Shown: piece by piece, positions 7,848 to 16,449 of the stretch | Numbering within the stretch: position 1 is the stretch's first letter | Layout: each line of letters opens with the position of its first letter | Assembly (NCBI RefSeq): GCF_003259375.1 | Contig: NZ_QLLN01000003.1 | Coordinates: 62,001 to 126,000 of the forward strand | Length of the DNA: 64,000 nt | Source: Arenibacter echinorum | GTDB lineage: Bacteria > Bacteroidota > Bacteroidia > Flavobacteriales > Flavobacteriaceae | Direction of reading: 5' to 3' | The notes under the pieces: generated by a model | The model's input: only the letters and a program-made list of their open reading frames with translations | The model's database searches: none | What the model was told of the DNA's origin: nothing | Translations under genes and position numbers: made by a program

Positions 7848-9155
7848 TTACTCACATTTAGTTTTGTTTTTATTGAGAATATCCGTTTTCGTGTAATCGT
7901 TCTTTAATACAGGGCTCCATTTAAAATCGGTAATTTTAGTTAGGGAGAAATTATCTATTGGATCTGTGGAAAGTAGCAATTCGGTAAAATCATCTTCCAT
8001 TCCTTTTAATATATCCAAATCGCAGGCCGACAGTTCCCCTTTTGCGGCCAAAGCTCCAAGTTGGTCAATCTCCATCGGTTTTAGACCTTTCTTCATTTGT
8101 ACGGCTACAGCTCTTTTGGTATCGATACGTTGAACCCTAAACAATTCATCCATATTATTGGATATGTAGAATGTATTAAATTGGTATCTGCCTCCAGTTG
8201 TATATATGGCGGCATCGGTAAGGCAAGGGGAAGCTTTGCTCACTATTCGCGTATTAGTACGGTCTATGATACCATCTGGATATAACTCGTTCATTGCCAT
8301 TTGCAAAGCAAGATGCCCTACTACCAGTCCATCACAAAGATGGCCATGAAATTTTACCAGATCATCCAAATCTATATTTTGAATATTCCCTAAACGTCCT
8401 TTTGAAAAATCGGTATCATTGACCTGCATAGCAGTTTTAACTATGGGCTGCTTTTTGGGCAGGTAAAGCTTATATGATTGGTTGCCTGTGGTAATTTCAT
8501 CCAAATGTCCCATAAAAGTCTGGTCGTCCTTCAAAAAGTGTATATGAACAAAACTGTTTGATCCCGTGAATATTCCCTGATGCTGTTCAGAATAGAAACC
8601 CAATAATTCTCCATTGTTGTTTTCCAAATAAAAATTTTGTGATTTTACATTGGGTTTATAGCCTTCAATTTCCGGGCTTCTGGGGGTAACGATATGAGCG
8701 GTGATTTGGTTAAATTTCCCGGCAATCCGAAAAGCGAATGGTTCTTTTAAATCATAACCTTTGCTCTTTGCCAATGCAGCCACTTTTTCCTGTATTTCCT
8801 GAGTACTATTTATGGGACCAGTTAAATTAAATTCTTCCCATTCTTTCACATTGCTATAGACGAAAAAAGGAGAACGAATATCCCAATTTTGACTAACCAC
8901 ACCCTTGTCTTTTACAAATGCTGTGGCAAAGAAGGGCTTGCCATCAAAAACGGTTATCTCGCCCTTCATTTTATCATAGGGACCCATTGCGTACAAATTG
9001 GATTTATCGGGCAGGGTATCCAGCCAAACCTCAAGGGGATAGGTGGTTCCCATATCTTTCATTGCTCCTTTTGTATACACTTTTGGAGAGTTTTGAGCTA
9101 TTGAGCTTTGAAGTGAAAAGGCAATTAATACTAGGATTAAAACTAGTTTTTTCAT
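7848..9155 (-). CDS. Exported fusion of acetolactate-decarboxylase-like and FmdE-like domains
   Basis: ATG at 9155 (the longer frame starts TTG) gives 435 residues with signal MKKLVLILVLIAFSLQSSIA. Residues about 25-235 resemble alpha-acetolactate decarboxylase: GEITVFDGKPFF, an Arg in AFRIAGKF, and a His set H204, H206 and H217 in FVHIHFLKDDQTFMGHLDE, the same H-x-H-x10-H spacing as the zinc ligands of that enzyme. Residues about 262-400 are an FmdE domain (formylmethanofuran dehydrogenase subunit E type) with KFHGHLCDGLVVGHLAL (H270, H272, C274) and a later ASPCLTDAAIYTTGG. Last gene of the ArsR operon, 17 bp after the permease. Export, fusion and context are all odd for both families. The reaction is unknown. 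Confidence 0.75.
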   Translation of the reverse strand: MKKLVLILVLIAFSLQSSIAQNSPKVYTKGAMKDMGTTYPLEVWLDTLPDKSNLYAMGPYDKMKGEITVFDGKPFFATAFVKDKGVVSQNWDIRSPFFVYSNVKEWEEFNLTGPINSTQEIQEKVAALAKSKGYDLKEPFAFRIAGKFNQITAHIVTPRSPEIEGYKPNVKSQNFYLENNNGELLGFYSEQHQGIFTGSNSFVHIHFLKDDQTFMGHLDEITTGNQSYKLYLPKKQPIVKTAMQVNDTDFSKGRLGNIQNIDLDDLVKFHGHLCDGLVVGHLALQMAMNELYPDGIIDRTNTRIVSKASPCLTDAAIYTTGGRYQFNTFYISNNMDELFRVQRIDTKRAVAVQMKKGLKPMEIDQLGALAAKGELSACDLDILKGMEDDFTELLLSTDPIDNFSLTKITDFKWSPVLKNDYTKTDILNKNKTKCE

Positions 9156-9171
9156 AAGTCTGTACAATTTG

Positions 9172-10146
9172 TTATAACATAAGATTAAAAAGATATCCTG
9201 AAAGAATGATGCAGAGTGTCACAATCCCAAAAAAGATGGCAATTAACTTTAGGGACATTACTTTTTTAAGCAAAGTAGCTTCAGGAATGGATAAGCCTAC
9301 CGTTGCCATCATAAAGGCAATTGCAGTGCCCAGTGGTACCCCTTTGGCTACAAAAACCTGAATGATAGGAACAATTCCTGCGGCATTGGCATACATGGGC
9401 ACTGCAACAAGTACAGCAAGGGGAACAGTCCACCATTGGTCACCTCCCAAGTAGGTATTAAAAAAGTTTTCAGGAACATAGCCGTGCATGGCAGCACCAA
9501 TGGCAATCCCGATAACCACATAAAGAAGTACACCTTTTACTATATCCCAGGCTCCACGTGAAATTTCGGGCAAGCGTTGGTAAAAAGTCTGTTTTACCCC
9601 TTCGTATTGGCCATGTTGCATTTTATTATCAAGAATCTTCTTTACCCAATCCGAAAGTAAAGGTTCCAGGTTAAATTTGCCAAGTAGCCAACCACCAATG
9701 GTACCCAGAACAATACCTGAAACAGCATAAATCAAGGTAGCTTTTACGCCAAACATACCAAGGAACATAGCCAGGGCAACTTCATTCACCAATGGAGAGG
9801 TAATCAAAAAAGAAAAGGTGACACCTAAGGGAATTCCACCCTGCACAAAACCAATAAATAGAGGCACCGAAGAGCAGGAGCAAAAAGGAGTTATGGCACC
9901 AAATACGGAAGAAAAAAAGTATTCCAAACCGTAAAGCTTCTTTTTGTTCAGATATTCTTTTAGTCGTTCTACAGGAAAATAGGCATTAACTATTCCCATA
10001 ATAAACACAACAAAAAATAGGAGAATTAGAATTTTCAGGGTATCATATACAAAGAAATTAAGAGCAGTTCCCAAATGGGATTCCGCCCCAACCTTAAAAA
10101 CAGTATATATGAGCCAATCGGCAAAATGTTGTAACCAATCAAACAT
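9172..10146 (-). CDS. Permease of the ArsP/DUF318 family
   Basis: About 324 residues from ATG at 10146 (the two codons further out begin with TTG). Eight or more membrane segments. The family signature GAITPFCSCSSVPLFIGF, with a paired Cys motif in a membrane helix, is clear at about residue 80, and the second half repeats a related helix pattern (VPMYANAAGIVPIIQVF). ArsP members export trivalent organoarsenicals; many relatives have no proven substrate. The start overlaps the OsmC stop by 8 bp. ArsR control and thiol partners fit a toxic metalloid or thiol-reactive substrate. Confidence 0.85.
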   Translation of the reverse strand: MFDWLQHFADWLIYTVFKVGAESHLGTALNFFVYDTLKILILLFFVVFIMGIVNAYFPVERLKEYLNKKKLYGLEYFFSSVFGAITPFCSCSSVPLFIGFVQGGIPLGVTFSFLITSPLVNEVALAMFLGMFGVKATLIYAVSGIVLGTIGGWLLGKFNLEPLLSDWVKKILDNKMQHGQYEGVKQTFYQRLPEISRGAWDIVKGVLLYVVIGIAIGAAMHGYVPENFFNTYLGGDQWWTVPLAVLVAVPMYANAAGIVPIIQVFVAKGVPLGTAIAFMMATVGLSIPEATLLKKVMSLKLIAIFFGIVTLCIILSGYLFNLML

Positions 10147-10555
10147 GTTCAATAATGTCTATTGTTCCTGAAATTGTGCATGAGAGCTTTAAGGTATTGT
10201 AGATAGTACCAAACTTTTCAAGGTTCTTTTTAAGTAAATCCGTATTCAATTTTTTATCGCTGCTATATATAGTTAAATTGTATAGGATATTGTCCATCCT
10301 TGGTGGATTTTCAAGACGTGTGGCACTGACTTCAAGTGTGGCCTTCGTAAAACTAAAATTCATCATACCCGAAAAACGTTCTACATTTTTCAATATACAG
10401 GCAGCAAATGACCCCAATAATAATTCGGCTGGATTTGGCAAGGTTTCAGCAGTATTTGGAGTCGTTCCAAAATCTATATTGGATTGCTTAATATGAATAA
10501 CGGCATCTTGATTGGAAATGGATGATGCCTTGATTTGATAATTCATAGAACTCAT
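10139..10555 (-). CDS. OsmC family protein
   Basis: 138 residues. Two conserved cysteines are visible: C53 in LLLGSFAACILKNVERFSG and a second in NTLKLSCTISGTI near the C-terminus, the pair used by OsmC/Ohr peroxidases. These reduce organic hydroperoxides or handle fatty-acid peroxides in the cytoplasm. It is 5 bp downstream of the thioredoxin-like gene and overlaps the permease start, so it is cotranscribed. A shorter start at 10546 (Met4) is possible. Confidence 0.85.
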   Translation of the reverse strand: MSSMNYQIKASSISNQDAVIHIKQSNIDFGTTPNTAETLPNPAELLLGSFAACILKNVERFSGMMNFSFTKATLEVSATRLENPPRMDNILYNLTIYSSDKKLNTDLLKKNLEKFGTIYNTLKLSCTISGTIDIIEHV

Positions 10556-10560
10556 TATAA

Positions 10561-10797
10561 TTAGTTTAATAGTGCCAATACCTCATCTTTTGATGGTACC
10601 CGGCCTTTTATGGTAATAACATCATCTATTACCAATGCCGGTGTGGTCATTACATTGTATTTCATTATTTCCATGATATCCTCAACTTTTTCAATAGTTG
10701 CGTCAATGTTGTTTTCGGAGATCACATTTTGAACTACTCCGGTCATGGACTGACATTTTGGACAACCTGTCCCCAATATTTTAATTACTTTGCTCAT
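10561..10797 (-). CDS. Small thioredoxin-like protein with CPKC active site
   Basis: 78 residues, the length of the redox-active disulfide protein 2 group (Thioredoxin_3). The active site GTGCPKCQSM (C12, C15) is followed by VVQNVISENNIDATIEKVED and the cis-Pro segment VMTTPALVIDD. Such mini-thioredoxins are often found next to ArsP-type permeases and ArsR regulators, as here, and probably deliver reducing power to the partner proteins. 50 bp downstream of arsR. Confidence 0.85.
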   Translation of the reverse strand: MSKVIKILGTGCPKCQSMTGVVQNVISENNIDATIEKVEDIMEIMKYNVMTTPALVIDDVITIKGRVPSKDEVLALLN

Positions 10798-10847
10798 AAT
10801 GCTAATTTTAGTTTATCGCCAATAGACGATAGGTTTAATAAAAGATA

Positions 10848-11153
10848 TCAATCGAAAAATTTCTGAAACAACGATTTTGCAATGTTCCAGTTTTCTTGAT
10901 CTATACAGTACTTTATTTTGGGCGGCTTTAATTCTCCTTGAATAAGACCAGCATTTTTCAGTTCCTTTAGATGTTGGGAAACCGTAGATTGAGCCAAAGG
11001 AAATACATCCACCAAATCGCCTGTGAAACAACAGGATTGGTTCTCAAGATGCTTTAAAATGGCAATACGTGTAGGATGCCCTAAGGCTTTTGCAAATTTT
11101 GCCAAAGCTTCGGTGTCTTCCTTGTATTCTATATGTTCTAAACTTCGTTTCAT
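10848..11153 (-). CDS. ArsR-family winged-helix repressor
   Basis: 101 residues. The winged helix spans about 20-90: LGHPTRIAILKHLENQSCCF, then GDLVDVFPLAQSTVSQHLKE as recognition helix. Vicinal C41-C42 just before the recognition helix and C83 could form a thiolate metal or metalloid site, like the CVC motif of ArsR but not identical. First gene of the operon leading to the AlsD-FmdE fusion; a palindrome over a -7 element lies about 145 bp upstream. Metal versus redox sensing is open. Confidence 0.85.
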   Translation of the reverse strand: MKRSLEHIEYKEDTEALAKFAKALGHPTRIAILKHLENQSCCFTGDLVDVFPLAQSTVSQHLKELKNAGLIQGELKPPKIKYCIDQENWNIAKSLFQKFFD

Positions 11154-11283
11154 CTCTCTAAGTAGAATGTTATGTTGTTCGTTGGCAAATTATCAATTTA
11201 CAGTGGCTCATAATAACCACATGTATGTGTCTGTTACAGTAAATCCATGACTTCTTCCAGCAGCAGCTCTAGGCATATTCTTA

Positions 11284-11313
11284 ATAAGCTATTGCTTATC
11301 GCAAATATACGAT
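11284..11313 (-). promoter_or_regulatory. Predicted promoter and ArsR operator
   Basis: On the minus strand TATATTTG (11309-11302) matches the flavobacterial -7 motif and is enclosed by ATCG/CGAT arms (11298-11313), forming an imperfect 16-bp palindrome. Immediately downstream is a second perfect inverted repeat, ATAAGC-tatt-GCTTAT (11284-11299). An operator over the -7 element is typical of ArsR repression. The implied leader before the ArsR start is about 140 nt. No good -33 TTG was found. Confidence 0.5.
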
Positions 11314-11392
11314 TGGAATTTAAATAGAAATGTGACTTTTATCATATTTCCCAATATTTTTATTTGTCTCTGAGCAAAAAGTCCTGTTGTTT

Positions 11393-12034
11393 TTAGCTGT
11401 GCTTAAAGTGTCGTGGTTGTTTTACAAACTTTAAATAAATAAAAATTAAGATGGAAATTAAAATAAGCAGTAGAAAGATATATCCTATATTAAAACTGGC
11501 CTGTTCTGCCTTTAAGTTTTCCCATTTCCCATCGTTCAGCGCGATATTTAATTCGTGACCATGGTTATTATCCAAAGTATATTTTTCCTTAGGAAACCCT
11601 TCCAACAGAAAAATCACAATAGATTGGTTATTATAAATATCCTCAAACATTTCATTTTTTAAGAAAACAGTATTTATGGTATCTGGAAGTCCCATAATTT
11701 CGGTAACTATTTTTGTTTCATGCCCCAAGAATACCTTTGCATCATTAAATTGTAAGGGTTGCTGCTTATTAACAATAAATGAAAAATTAGCTTTAAAATG
11801 TTGAAGAACCAAGTTTTGAAACTCTTCAGGTGATTTATACGAGCCTTGTCCATTATTGTAATTAATTTCATCCTGAAAGGCGGTTAAGGAGCTGTTGATC
11901 TGTAAGATTACCTGCCCATTATTAGTTTTGGAGATAATGACATTGGACAGATCAAGCTGATGGGCAAATACTACATTACCCACCAACATTAAGCAAAGAA
12001 CAAATAATTTTAATAGCCTTTTTTTATTGAGCAT
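11393..12034 (-). CDS. Type I membrane-anchored exported protein of unknown function
   Basis: From ATG at 12034 (the outer start is GTG) about 213 residues: signal peptide MLNKKRLLKLFVLCLMLVGN ending at VVFA, a lumenal beta-rich domain (about 25-180), one C-terminal membrane helix (IGYIFLLLILISILIFIYLK) and a basic tail FVKQPRHFKHS. The family is not recognised. Its start overlaps the end of the YHYH gene by 11 bp, so the pair is translationally coupled and the two proteins probably work together at the cell envelope. Confidence 0.65.
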   Translation of the reverse strand: MLNKKRLLKLFVLCLMLVGNVVFAHQLDLSNVIISKTNNGQVILQINSSLTAFQDEINYNNGQGSYKSPEEFQNLVLQHFKANFSFIVNKQQPLQFNDAKVFLGHETKIVTEIMGLPDTINTVFLKNEMFEDIYNNQSIVIFLLEGFPKEKYTLDNNHGHELNIALNDGKWENLKAEQASFNIGYIFLLLILISILIFIYLKFVKQPRHFKHS

Positions 12035-13118
12035 ATACACCTCTTAGACCATTTATGAAATTGTTGTTGCCGGCTTTGTCTACATGATAATGATACCCTC
12101 TGGTCTCATCATAATGTCCTCTGGACTCATCCAAATCAGTGTATTCCTGTCCACCTGCATCCGTATTTTCAAAGATGCCATACCCGTCAAAGGCATAACC
12201 TATCATAGCAGCGTGTTTATCTGCTTGTTCTATTTTTTTGGAAAGTCCTGTTGCAGCATGATAATGATAACCTGCGGCTAGATTGATATGTCCGCCGGCA
12301 TCATCGAATGGAGCCAAAGTGTAGGCATTCAAAATGTTATCTACGGGGGCAGGAGCATTAAATACTATTCCGTTGAATGCCAAGCCTCTATCGGAGGGAC
12401 CCATACCGGAACGACCTTCAGGACCTCTACGATCTCCGTCTTGGGGGCGACCCTCAGGACCTCCAGGGCGATCAGGTCTGTCTGGTCCATCTGGGCCTCC
12501 AGCGCCTCTTCCTCCGGGTGCCCCACCTCCTGGACCTCTTGCAAAGGCATATGGACTAACTGCTTTTTTGGGAGTAACTGGAATATAGTAGGTGTGGGTT
12601 ACATCAGCTACATAGGAAGGTAAACATTCTACACAAAAGTTTTCATATTCTTCTCCTACATTTGGATTAGCGGCATCCTCACACTCCTGCAATGTTTTTG
12701 TTTTTGTTATTTCACCAGTTTCACTGTCATACATCATCCACGTATCATCATCATAGAATGTTGCCAAATTTTGTACAAAGGCACCGTCTACATCATATAC
12801 CTTTCCGTCACTTAACCAAATACCGCCGGCGCTAGCATCGTCCGAAATATTGTTTGGGCACCAAGGACCCATTTCATGATCTGTTGGCGTTGCTGTGACC
12901 ACTATTTTATAACAATCAGCAGTTGAACCGTCAGATAGCGTTCTTTTTTCAATTGAAATGGGCTCGGATAATCCACCGGATAAGAAGTGATCGCTTTTTA
13001 CAGAGATGATTACCTTATCCTCTGTTATAGTATTATTGTTGGATTTATTGCTTTTACAGCCCATAAGGACTGCCAATAGCAGACCTAATGTTAAGGTGTT
13101 AAACTGATTTTTGCACAT
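12024..13118 (-). CDS. YHYH-domain lipoprotein with a Gly/Pro/Asp-rich insert
   Basis: 364 residues. Lipoprotein signal with lipobox LMGC at about residue 21. The C-terminal half carries the YHYH family marks: GGHINLAAGYHYHAATG and RGHYDETRGYHYHVDKAG near residues 280 and 345, with GYAFDGYGIF between them. A low-complexity, collagen-like stretch (about 190-245, GGPDGPDRPDRPGGPEGRP) interrupts the domain and is encoded by locally GC-rich DNA. YHYH proteins are poorly characterised; the His clusters suggest metal binding. Coupled to the downstream membrane-anchored protein. Confidence 0.8.
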   Translation of the reverse strand: MCKNQFNTLTLGLLLAVLMGCKSNKSNNNTITEDKVIISVKSDHFLSGGLSEPISIEKRTLSDGSTADCYKIVVTATPTDHEMGPWCPNNISDDASAGGIWLSDGKVYDVDGAFVQNLATFYDDDTWMMYDSETGEITKTKTLQECEDAANPNVGEEYENFCVECLPSYVADVTHTYYIPVTPKKAVSPYAFARGPGGGAPGGRGAGGPDGPDRPDRPGGPEGRPQDGDRRGPEGRSGMGPSDRGLAFNGIVFNAPAPVDNILNAYTLAPFDDAGGHINLAAGYHYHAATGLSKKIEQADKHAAMIGYAFDGYGIFENTDAGGQEYTDLDESRGHYDETRGYHYHVDKAGNNNFINGLRGVYAQ

Positions 13119-13451
13119 AGTAGTTTAATATTTATTTATCTCTGACGTCTTAATATATAATGTATCAGTACCTTGGTTAACCTAAAGTAAGTGTTGCCAG
13201 TTCAAATCTTTTAATTAATTCCGATAATTTATTATTTATTCGAATTTATTATTGGATTGTCTATTTAAGAGTTAAAAATTATATAATTCAGACTTTATAT
13301 ATTTAAAAAATTGGAGAATGCCCTAAATATAAACTCAATTTTACGAATAATTTAATTAACATTCCATTTAACAGTATTTTAATGTATTATATTCTGCATA
13401 ATTATACATTTACTGTGAAAATTTCAACAAAATTAAATTTTTTGTAAAAAA
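13119..13451. other. AT-rich intergenic region of 333 bp
   Basis: Divergent spacer between the YHYH gene and the small protein gene. Strongly AT-rich with long A and T runs. No repeat, RNA gene or coding frame seen; it presumably carries the two promoters. Confidence 0.5.
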
Positions 13452-13766
13452 TTGATAATCCATCCTCATTATTTTTTTTCAAGCCTGTTGTCCCTCGTTT
13501 TTATGTTGGGATTGGTTCATGAGATTGTTTTAAAATATTCAGCTGATGCCATTATGGTAATTGAGCAGGAACAGCAGGATAATCAGGATGGTTCCGAATC
13601 CGATCTAGATGAGGAAGTAATCGATTTTGATCTACCCATTAAACAATTACCTCCTACCAATTATCTCTATAGTAGCAATAGGTTTGAGATGCCCACGAAT
13701 TCCAATCTTGAAATCCAAATCATTGGAATTTCCCAACCTACCCCTCCTCCAGAACATATAGGTTAA
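13452..13766 (+). CDS. Small hypothetical protein, hydrophobic N-terminus and acidic middle
   Basis: 104 residues from TTG at 13452, or 87 from ATG at 13503. The TTG start keeps a full hydrophobic segment (HYFFSSLLSLVFMLGLVHEI) that could be a signal or anchor, followed by an acidic run EQEQQDNQDGSESDLDEEVI and a Pro-rich end (SQPTPPPEHIG). No family recognised. It lies 133 bp upstream of the SulP gene on the same strand, so it may be cotranscribed with the transporter. Confidence 0.4.
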   Translation: MIIHPHYFFSSLLSLVFMLGLVHEIVLKYSADAIMVIEQEQQDNQDGSESDLDEEVIDFDLPIKQLPPTNYLYSSNRFEMPTNSNLEIQIIGISQPTPPPEHIG

Positions 13767-13899
13767 TAATTCAATTTACTCTTACCATAATACACATAAG
13801 TTATGGTAGCCTATAGTTAATTATTAATCATATACGACCTTCCCTATGTTATTTATACAGGACGGGATTATATGCCTTATTTTGTAATCTTATAATTCC

Positions 13900-15459
13900 A
13901 TGAATTTATTTAAACACTGGAAAAAAGACTTGCCATCGAGTCTTGTAGTTTTCTTTGTAGCATTGCCTCTATGTTTAGGCGTGGCCCTGGCCAGTGGGGC
14001 ACCTCCGTTTGCAGGTCTTATCGCAGGGCTAATAGGAGGGGTACTGGTTGGCTATCTATCAGGTTCCGCCATTGGGGTCAGTGGACCCGCCGCTGGGCTG
14101 GTGGTAATTGTCTTTAACGCCATAACCGAATTGGGCAGTTACGAACTTTTTCTTACCGCTGTAATTTTAGCAGGGATCATCCAGATTCTACTGGGAGTTT
14201 TTCGAGCAGGGGTTATTGGTTATTATTTCCCATCGGCGGTAATCAAGGGGATGCTCAGTGCTATTGGAATCATGATTTTTATACAGCAGATTCCATTGGC
14301 GTTAGGATTCAGTGGCGATGTCAATACGGATAGAATCGATTTAAGTGGGCTTCACGATCAAATTACACCAGGTGCCATATTGATTACCTTGGTATCATTG
14401 GGTATACTCTTGTTTTGGGATGAAATCCTGGCCAAAAAAAATAAAATTTTCAAACTAATTCCTGCCCCGCTTATTGCGGTGATTGTCGGCATAATAATCT
14501 ATGTTTCATTTGGAACATCAGGTTTCCTCGCCCTGCATGAAAGTCAGTTGGTAAGTGTCCCCGTTCCTAAGGATTTTTCGTCTTTTATGGGACAGTTCAC
14601 ACTGCCAGACTTTTCTTCCTTGACCAATGGATCGGTCTATGTAGTAGCCTTTACCATCGCCATCGTTGCAAGTCTTGAGACCTTATTGAGCGTGGAGGCC
14701 ACGGACAAATTAGATCCCTTTAAGAGACAGACACCAACGAACAGGGAATTGATTGCACAGGGAATCGGAAACAGTATCTCAGGTTTGATAGGAGGTATAC
14801 CCATAACCCAAGTGGTTGTTCGCAGTACAGCGAACGTAATGAGTGGGGCAATGACCAAACTCTCCGCCATTTTACACGGATTCCTGATCTTGCTAAGTGT
14901 CATTGCGATACCTACCTTGCTCAACCTAATTCCACAGGCTGTTTTAGCCAGTGTGCTTTTGGTAATCGGGTATAAGCTTGCCAACCCCAAGTCGTTTGTG
15001 CAGATGTATAGATTGGGCAAGGCTCAATTCATTCCTTTTATGGTAACGGTTATTGGTATAGTGGCCACCGACTTGTTAAAAGGGATTTTAATAGGGTTGA
15101 CGATCGGGTTGATAGTTGTACTTTTAAAGTCATACTATAATTCACATCATGTGCTACTAAAGGAGTACCAAGGGAAAAGAAATCTATTTCATATCAATTT
15201 TGCCGAGGAGGTGACCTTTATTAATAAAGGGCCTATTATGAAGGAGTTGGATGCCTTAGAAAGGGATTCCTACCTGGAACTGGATTTTAGAAAGACCAAG
15301 ATTCTAGACTACGATATCTTGGAGTATTTGGATGAATTTTCTATCAAAGCGAAGAATAATAACATCAATATTAAAATGATTGCTGAAAAGGAAACCTTGG
15401 ACAATCCGGAAAGTTTTAGGAAATATTTCGGACATCAGGTATTTCAATTAGGGCATTAA
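13900..15459 (+). CDS. SulP-family anion transporter
   Basis: 519 residues: a membrane domain of 10-14 helices (about 10-410), beginning DLPSSLVVFFVALPLCLGVA and including GLIGGVLVGYLSGSAIGVSG and GGIPITQVVVRSTANVMSG, which are SulP hallmarks, and a short STAS-like C-terminal domain (about 425-510, with LELDFRKTKILDYDILEYLD). SulP proteins move sulfate or bicarbonate. The carbonic anhydrase gene 67 bp downstream on the same strand favours bicarbonate. Start ATG at 13900. Confidence 0.9.
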   Translation: MNLFKHWKKDLPSSLVVFFVALPLCLGVALASGAPPFAGLIAGLIGGVLVGYLSGSAIGVSGPAAGLVVIVFNAITELGSYELFLTAVILAGIIQILLGVFRAGVIGYYFPSAVIKGMLSAIGIMIFIQQIPLALGFSGDVNTDRIDLSGLHDQITPGAILITLVSLGILLFWDEILAKKNKIFKLIPAPLIAVIVGIIIYVSFGTSGFLALHESQLVSVPVPKDFSSFMGQFTLPDFSSLTNGSVYVVAFTIAIVASLETLLSVEATDKLDPFKRQTPTNRELIAQGIGNSISGLIGGIPITQVVVRSTANVMSGAMTKLSAILHGFLILLSVIAIPTLLNLIPQAVLASVLLVIGYKLANPKSFVQMYRLGKAQFIPFMVTVIGIVATDLLKGILIGLTIGLIVVLLKSYYNSHHVLLKEYQGKRNLFHINFAEEVTFINKGPIMKELDALERDSYLELDFRKTKILDYDILEYLDEFSIKAKNNNINIKMIAEKETLDNPESFRKYFGHQVFQLGH

Positions 15460-15526
15460 TAGTCAAATACCTAATGGCAAACGTCGGAACATACAAATCT
15501 CACTTAGTGAGTAAAAAGAAAACATT

Positions 15527-16168
15527 ATGAAAACAGAATTTTATAAAAGCTTGATCGAGAATAATAGAAAGTGGGTACAATCCAAATTGGATAGTGACCC
15601 GGAATTTTTTAAAAAACTTGAAAAGGGACAACAACCACCTTTGTTATGGATCGGATGTTCAGATAGTCGGGTACCTGCCAATGAGATTATAGGGGCCAAG
15701 CCAGGAGAGGTTTTTGTACATAGAAACATAGCCAATATGGTAGTACATTCCGATATGAATATGCTAAGTGTGCTGGATTACGCGGTTAATGTACTTAAGA
15801 TAAAACATATTATTGTTTGTGGACATTACGGCTGCGGGGGCGTAAAGGCTGCTATGGGAAGTAAATCATATGGTCTTGCGGATAATTGGATTCGCCATAT
15901 CAGGGATGTCTACAGACACCATCAAGATGCATTGGGGGTAATAAAGGGGGAAGAGGAACTCTTTAAACGCTTTGTTGAATACAACGCCATGGAACAGGTA
16001 TTCAATTTGGCGAAAACTTCGATTGTACAAAATGCATGGGAAAGAAAGCAGGATCTTTACCTTCATGGATGGGTTTATGGTGTGGGAACAGGAATTGTAA
16101 AAGATTTGGAAGTCAACTTCAGCTGTAATTCCCAATTGGAGGAGTTTTATAAGATGGAAATCATTTAA
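15527..16168 (+). CDS. can: Beta-class carbonic anhydrase
   Basis: 213 residues. Zinc ligands C44, H100 and C103 and the Asp46/Arg48 dyad are visible in WIGCSDSRVPANEIIG and IIVCGHYGCGGVKAAM. It interconverts CO2 and bicarbonate in the cytoplasm. Together with the preceding SulP transporter this looks like a bicarbonate uptake and use pair. A 13-base palindrome CTCACTTAGTGAG (15499-15511) lies just before the start and may affect translation. Confidence 0.93.
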   Translation: MKTEFYKSLIENNRKWVQSKLDSDPEFFKKLEKGQQPPLLWIGCSDSRVPANEIIGAKPGEVFVHRNIANMVVHSDMNMLSVLDYAVNVLKIKHIIVCGHYGCGGVKAAMGSKSYGLADNWIRHIRDVYRHHQDALGVIKGEEELFKRFVEYNAMEQVFNLAKTSIVQNAWERKQDLYLHGWVYGVGTGIVKDLEVNFSCNSQLEEFYKMEII

Positions 16169-16449
16169 ATTAGGAATCTTGAGTGTATTTTATTTTTGGA
16201 AGGAATATCAACGTTCTCAAAATATACAGAGATAGGATGCACTTAGGACCAATTTCAATTATTATCGATCCGTTAAAAAATTAATTCTTAAGTTTATCCA
16301 TACGACAGCGAATATAATCGACCTCCTGCTAAATTGGTCCATAATTATATGGGTATGGAATGGTTACGAATTATTTATACATGGTTAACCTTTCTTTTAT
16401 CCCGACTATAAGTTTATAAGATTAACTTGGCAACCTAGTTGGAAACAGT

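Noticed and set aside
7672..7896. 74-codon plus-strand frame
   Set aside because: No signal, domain or promoter, and it overlaps the end of the fusion gene.
12288..12623. Long plus-strand frames opposite the YHYH gene
   Set aside because: They arise from the GC-rich low-complexity segment; the minus frame carries the real domain motifs and lipobox.
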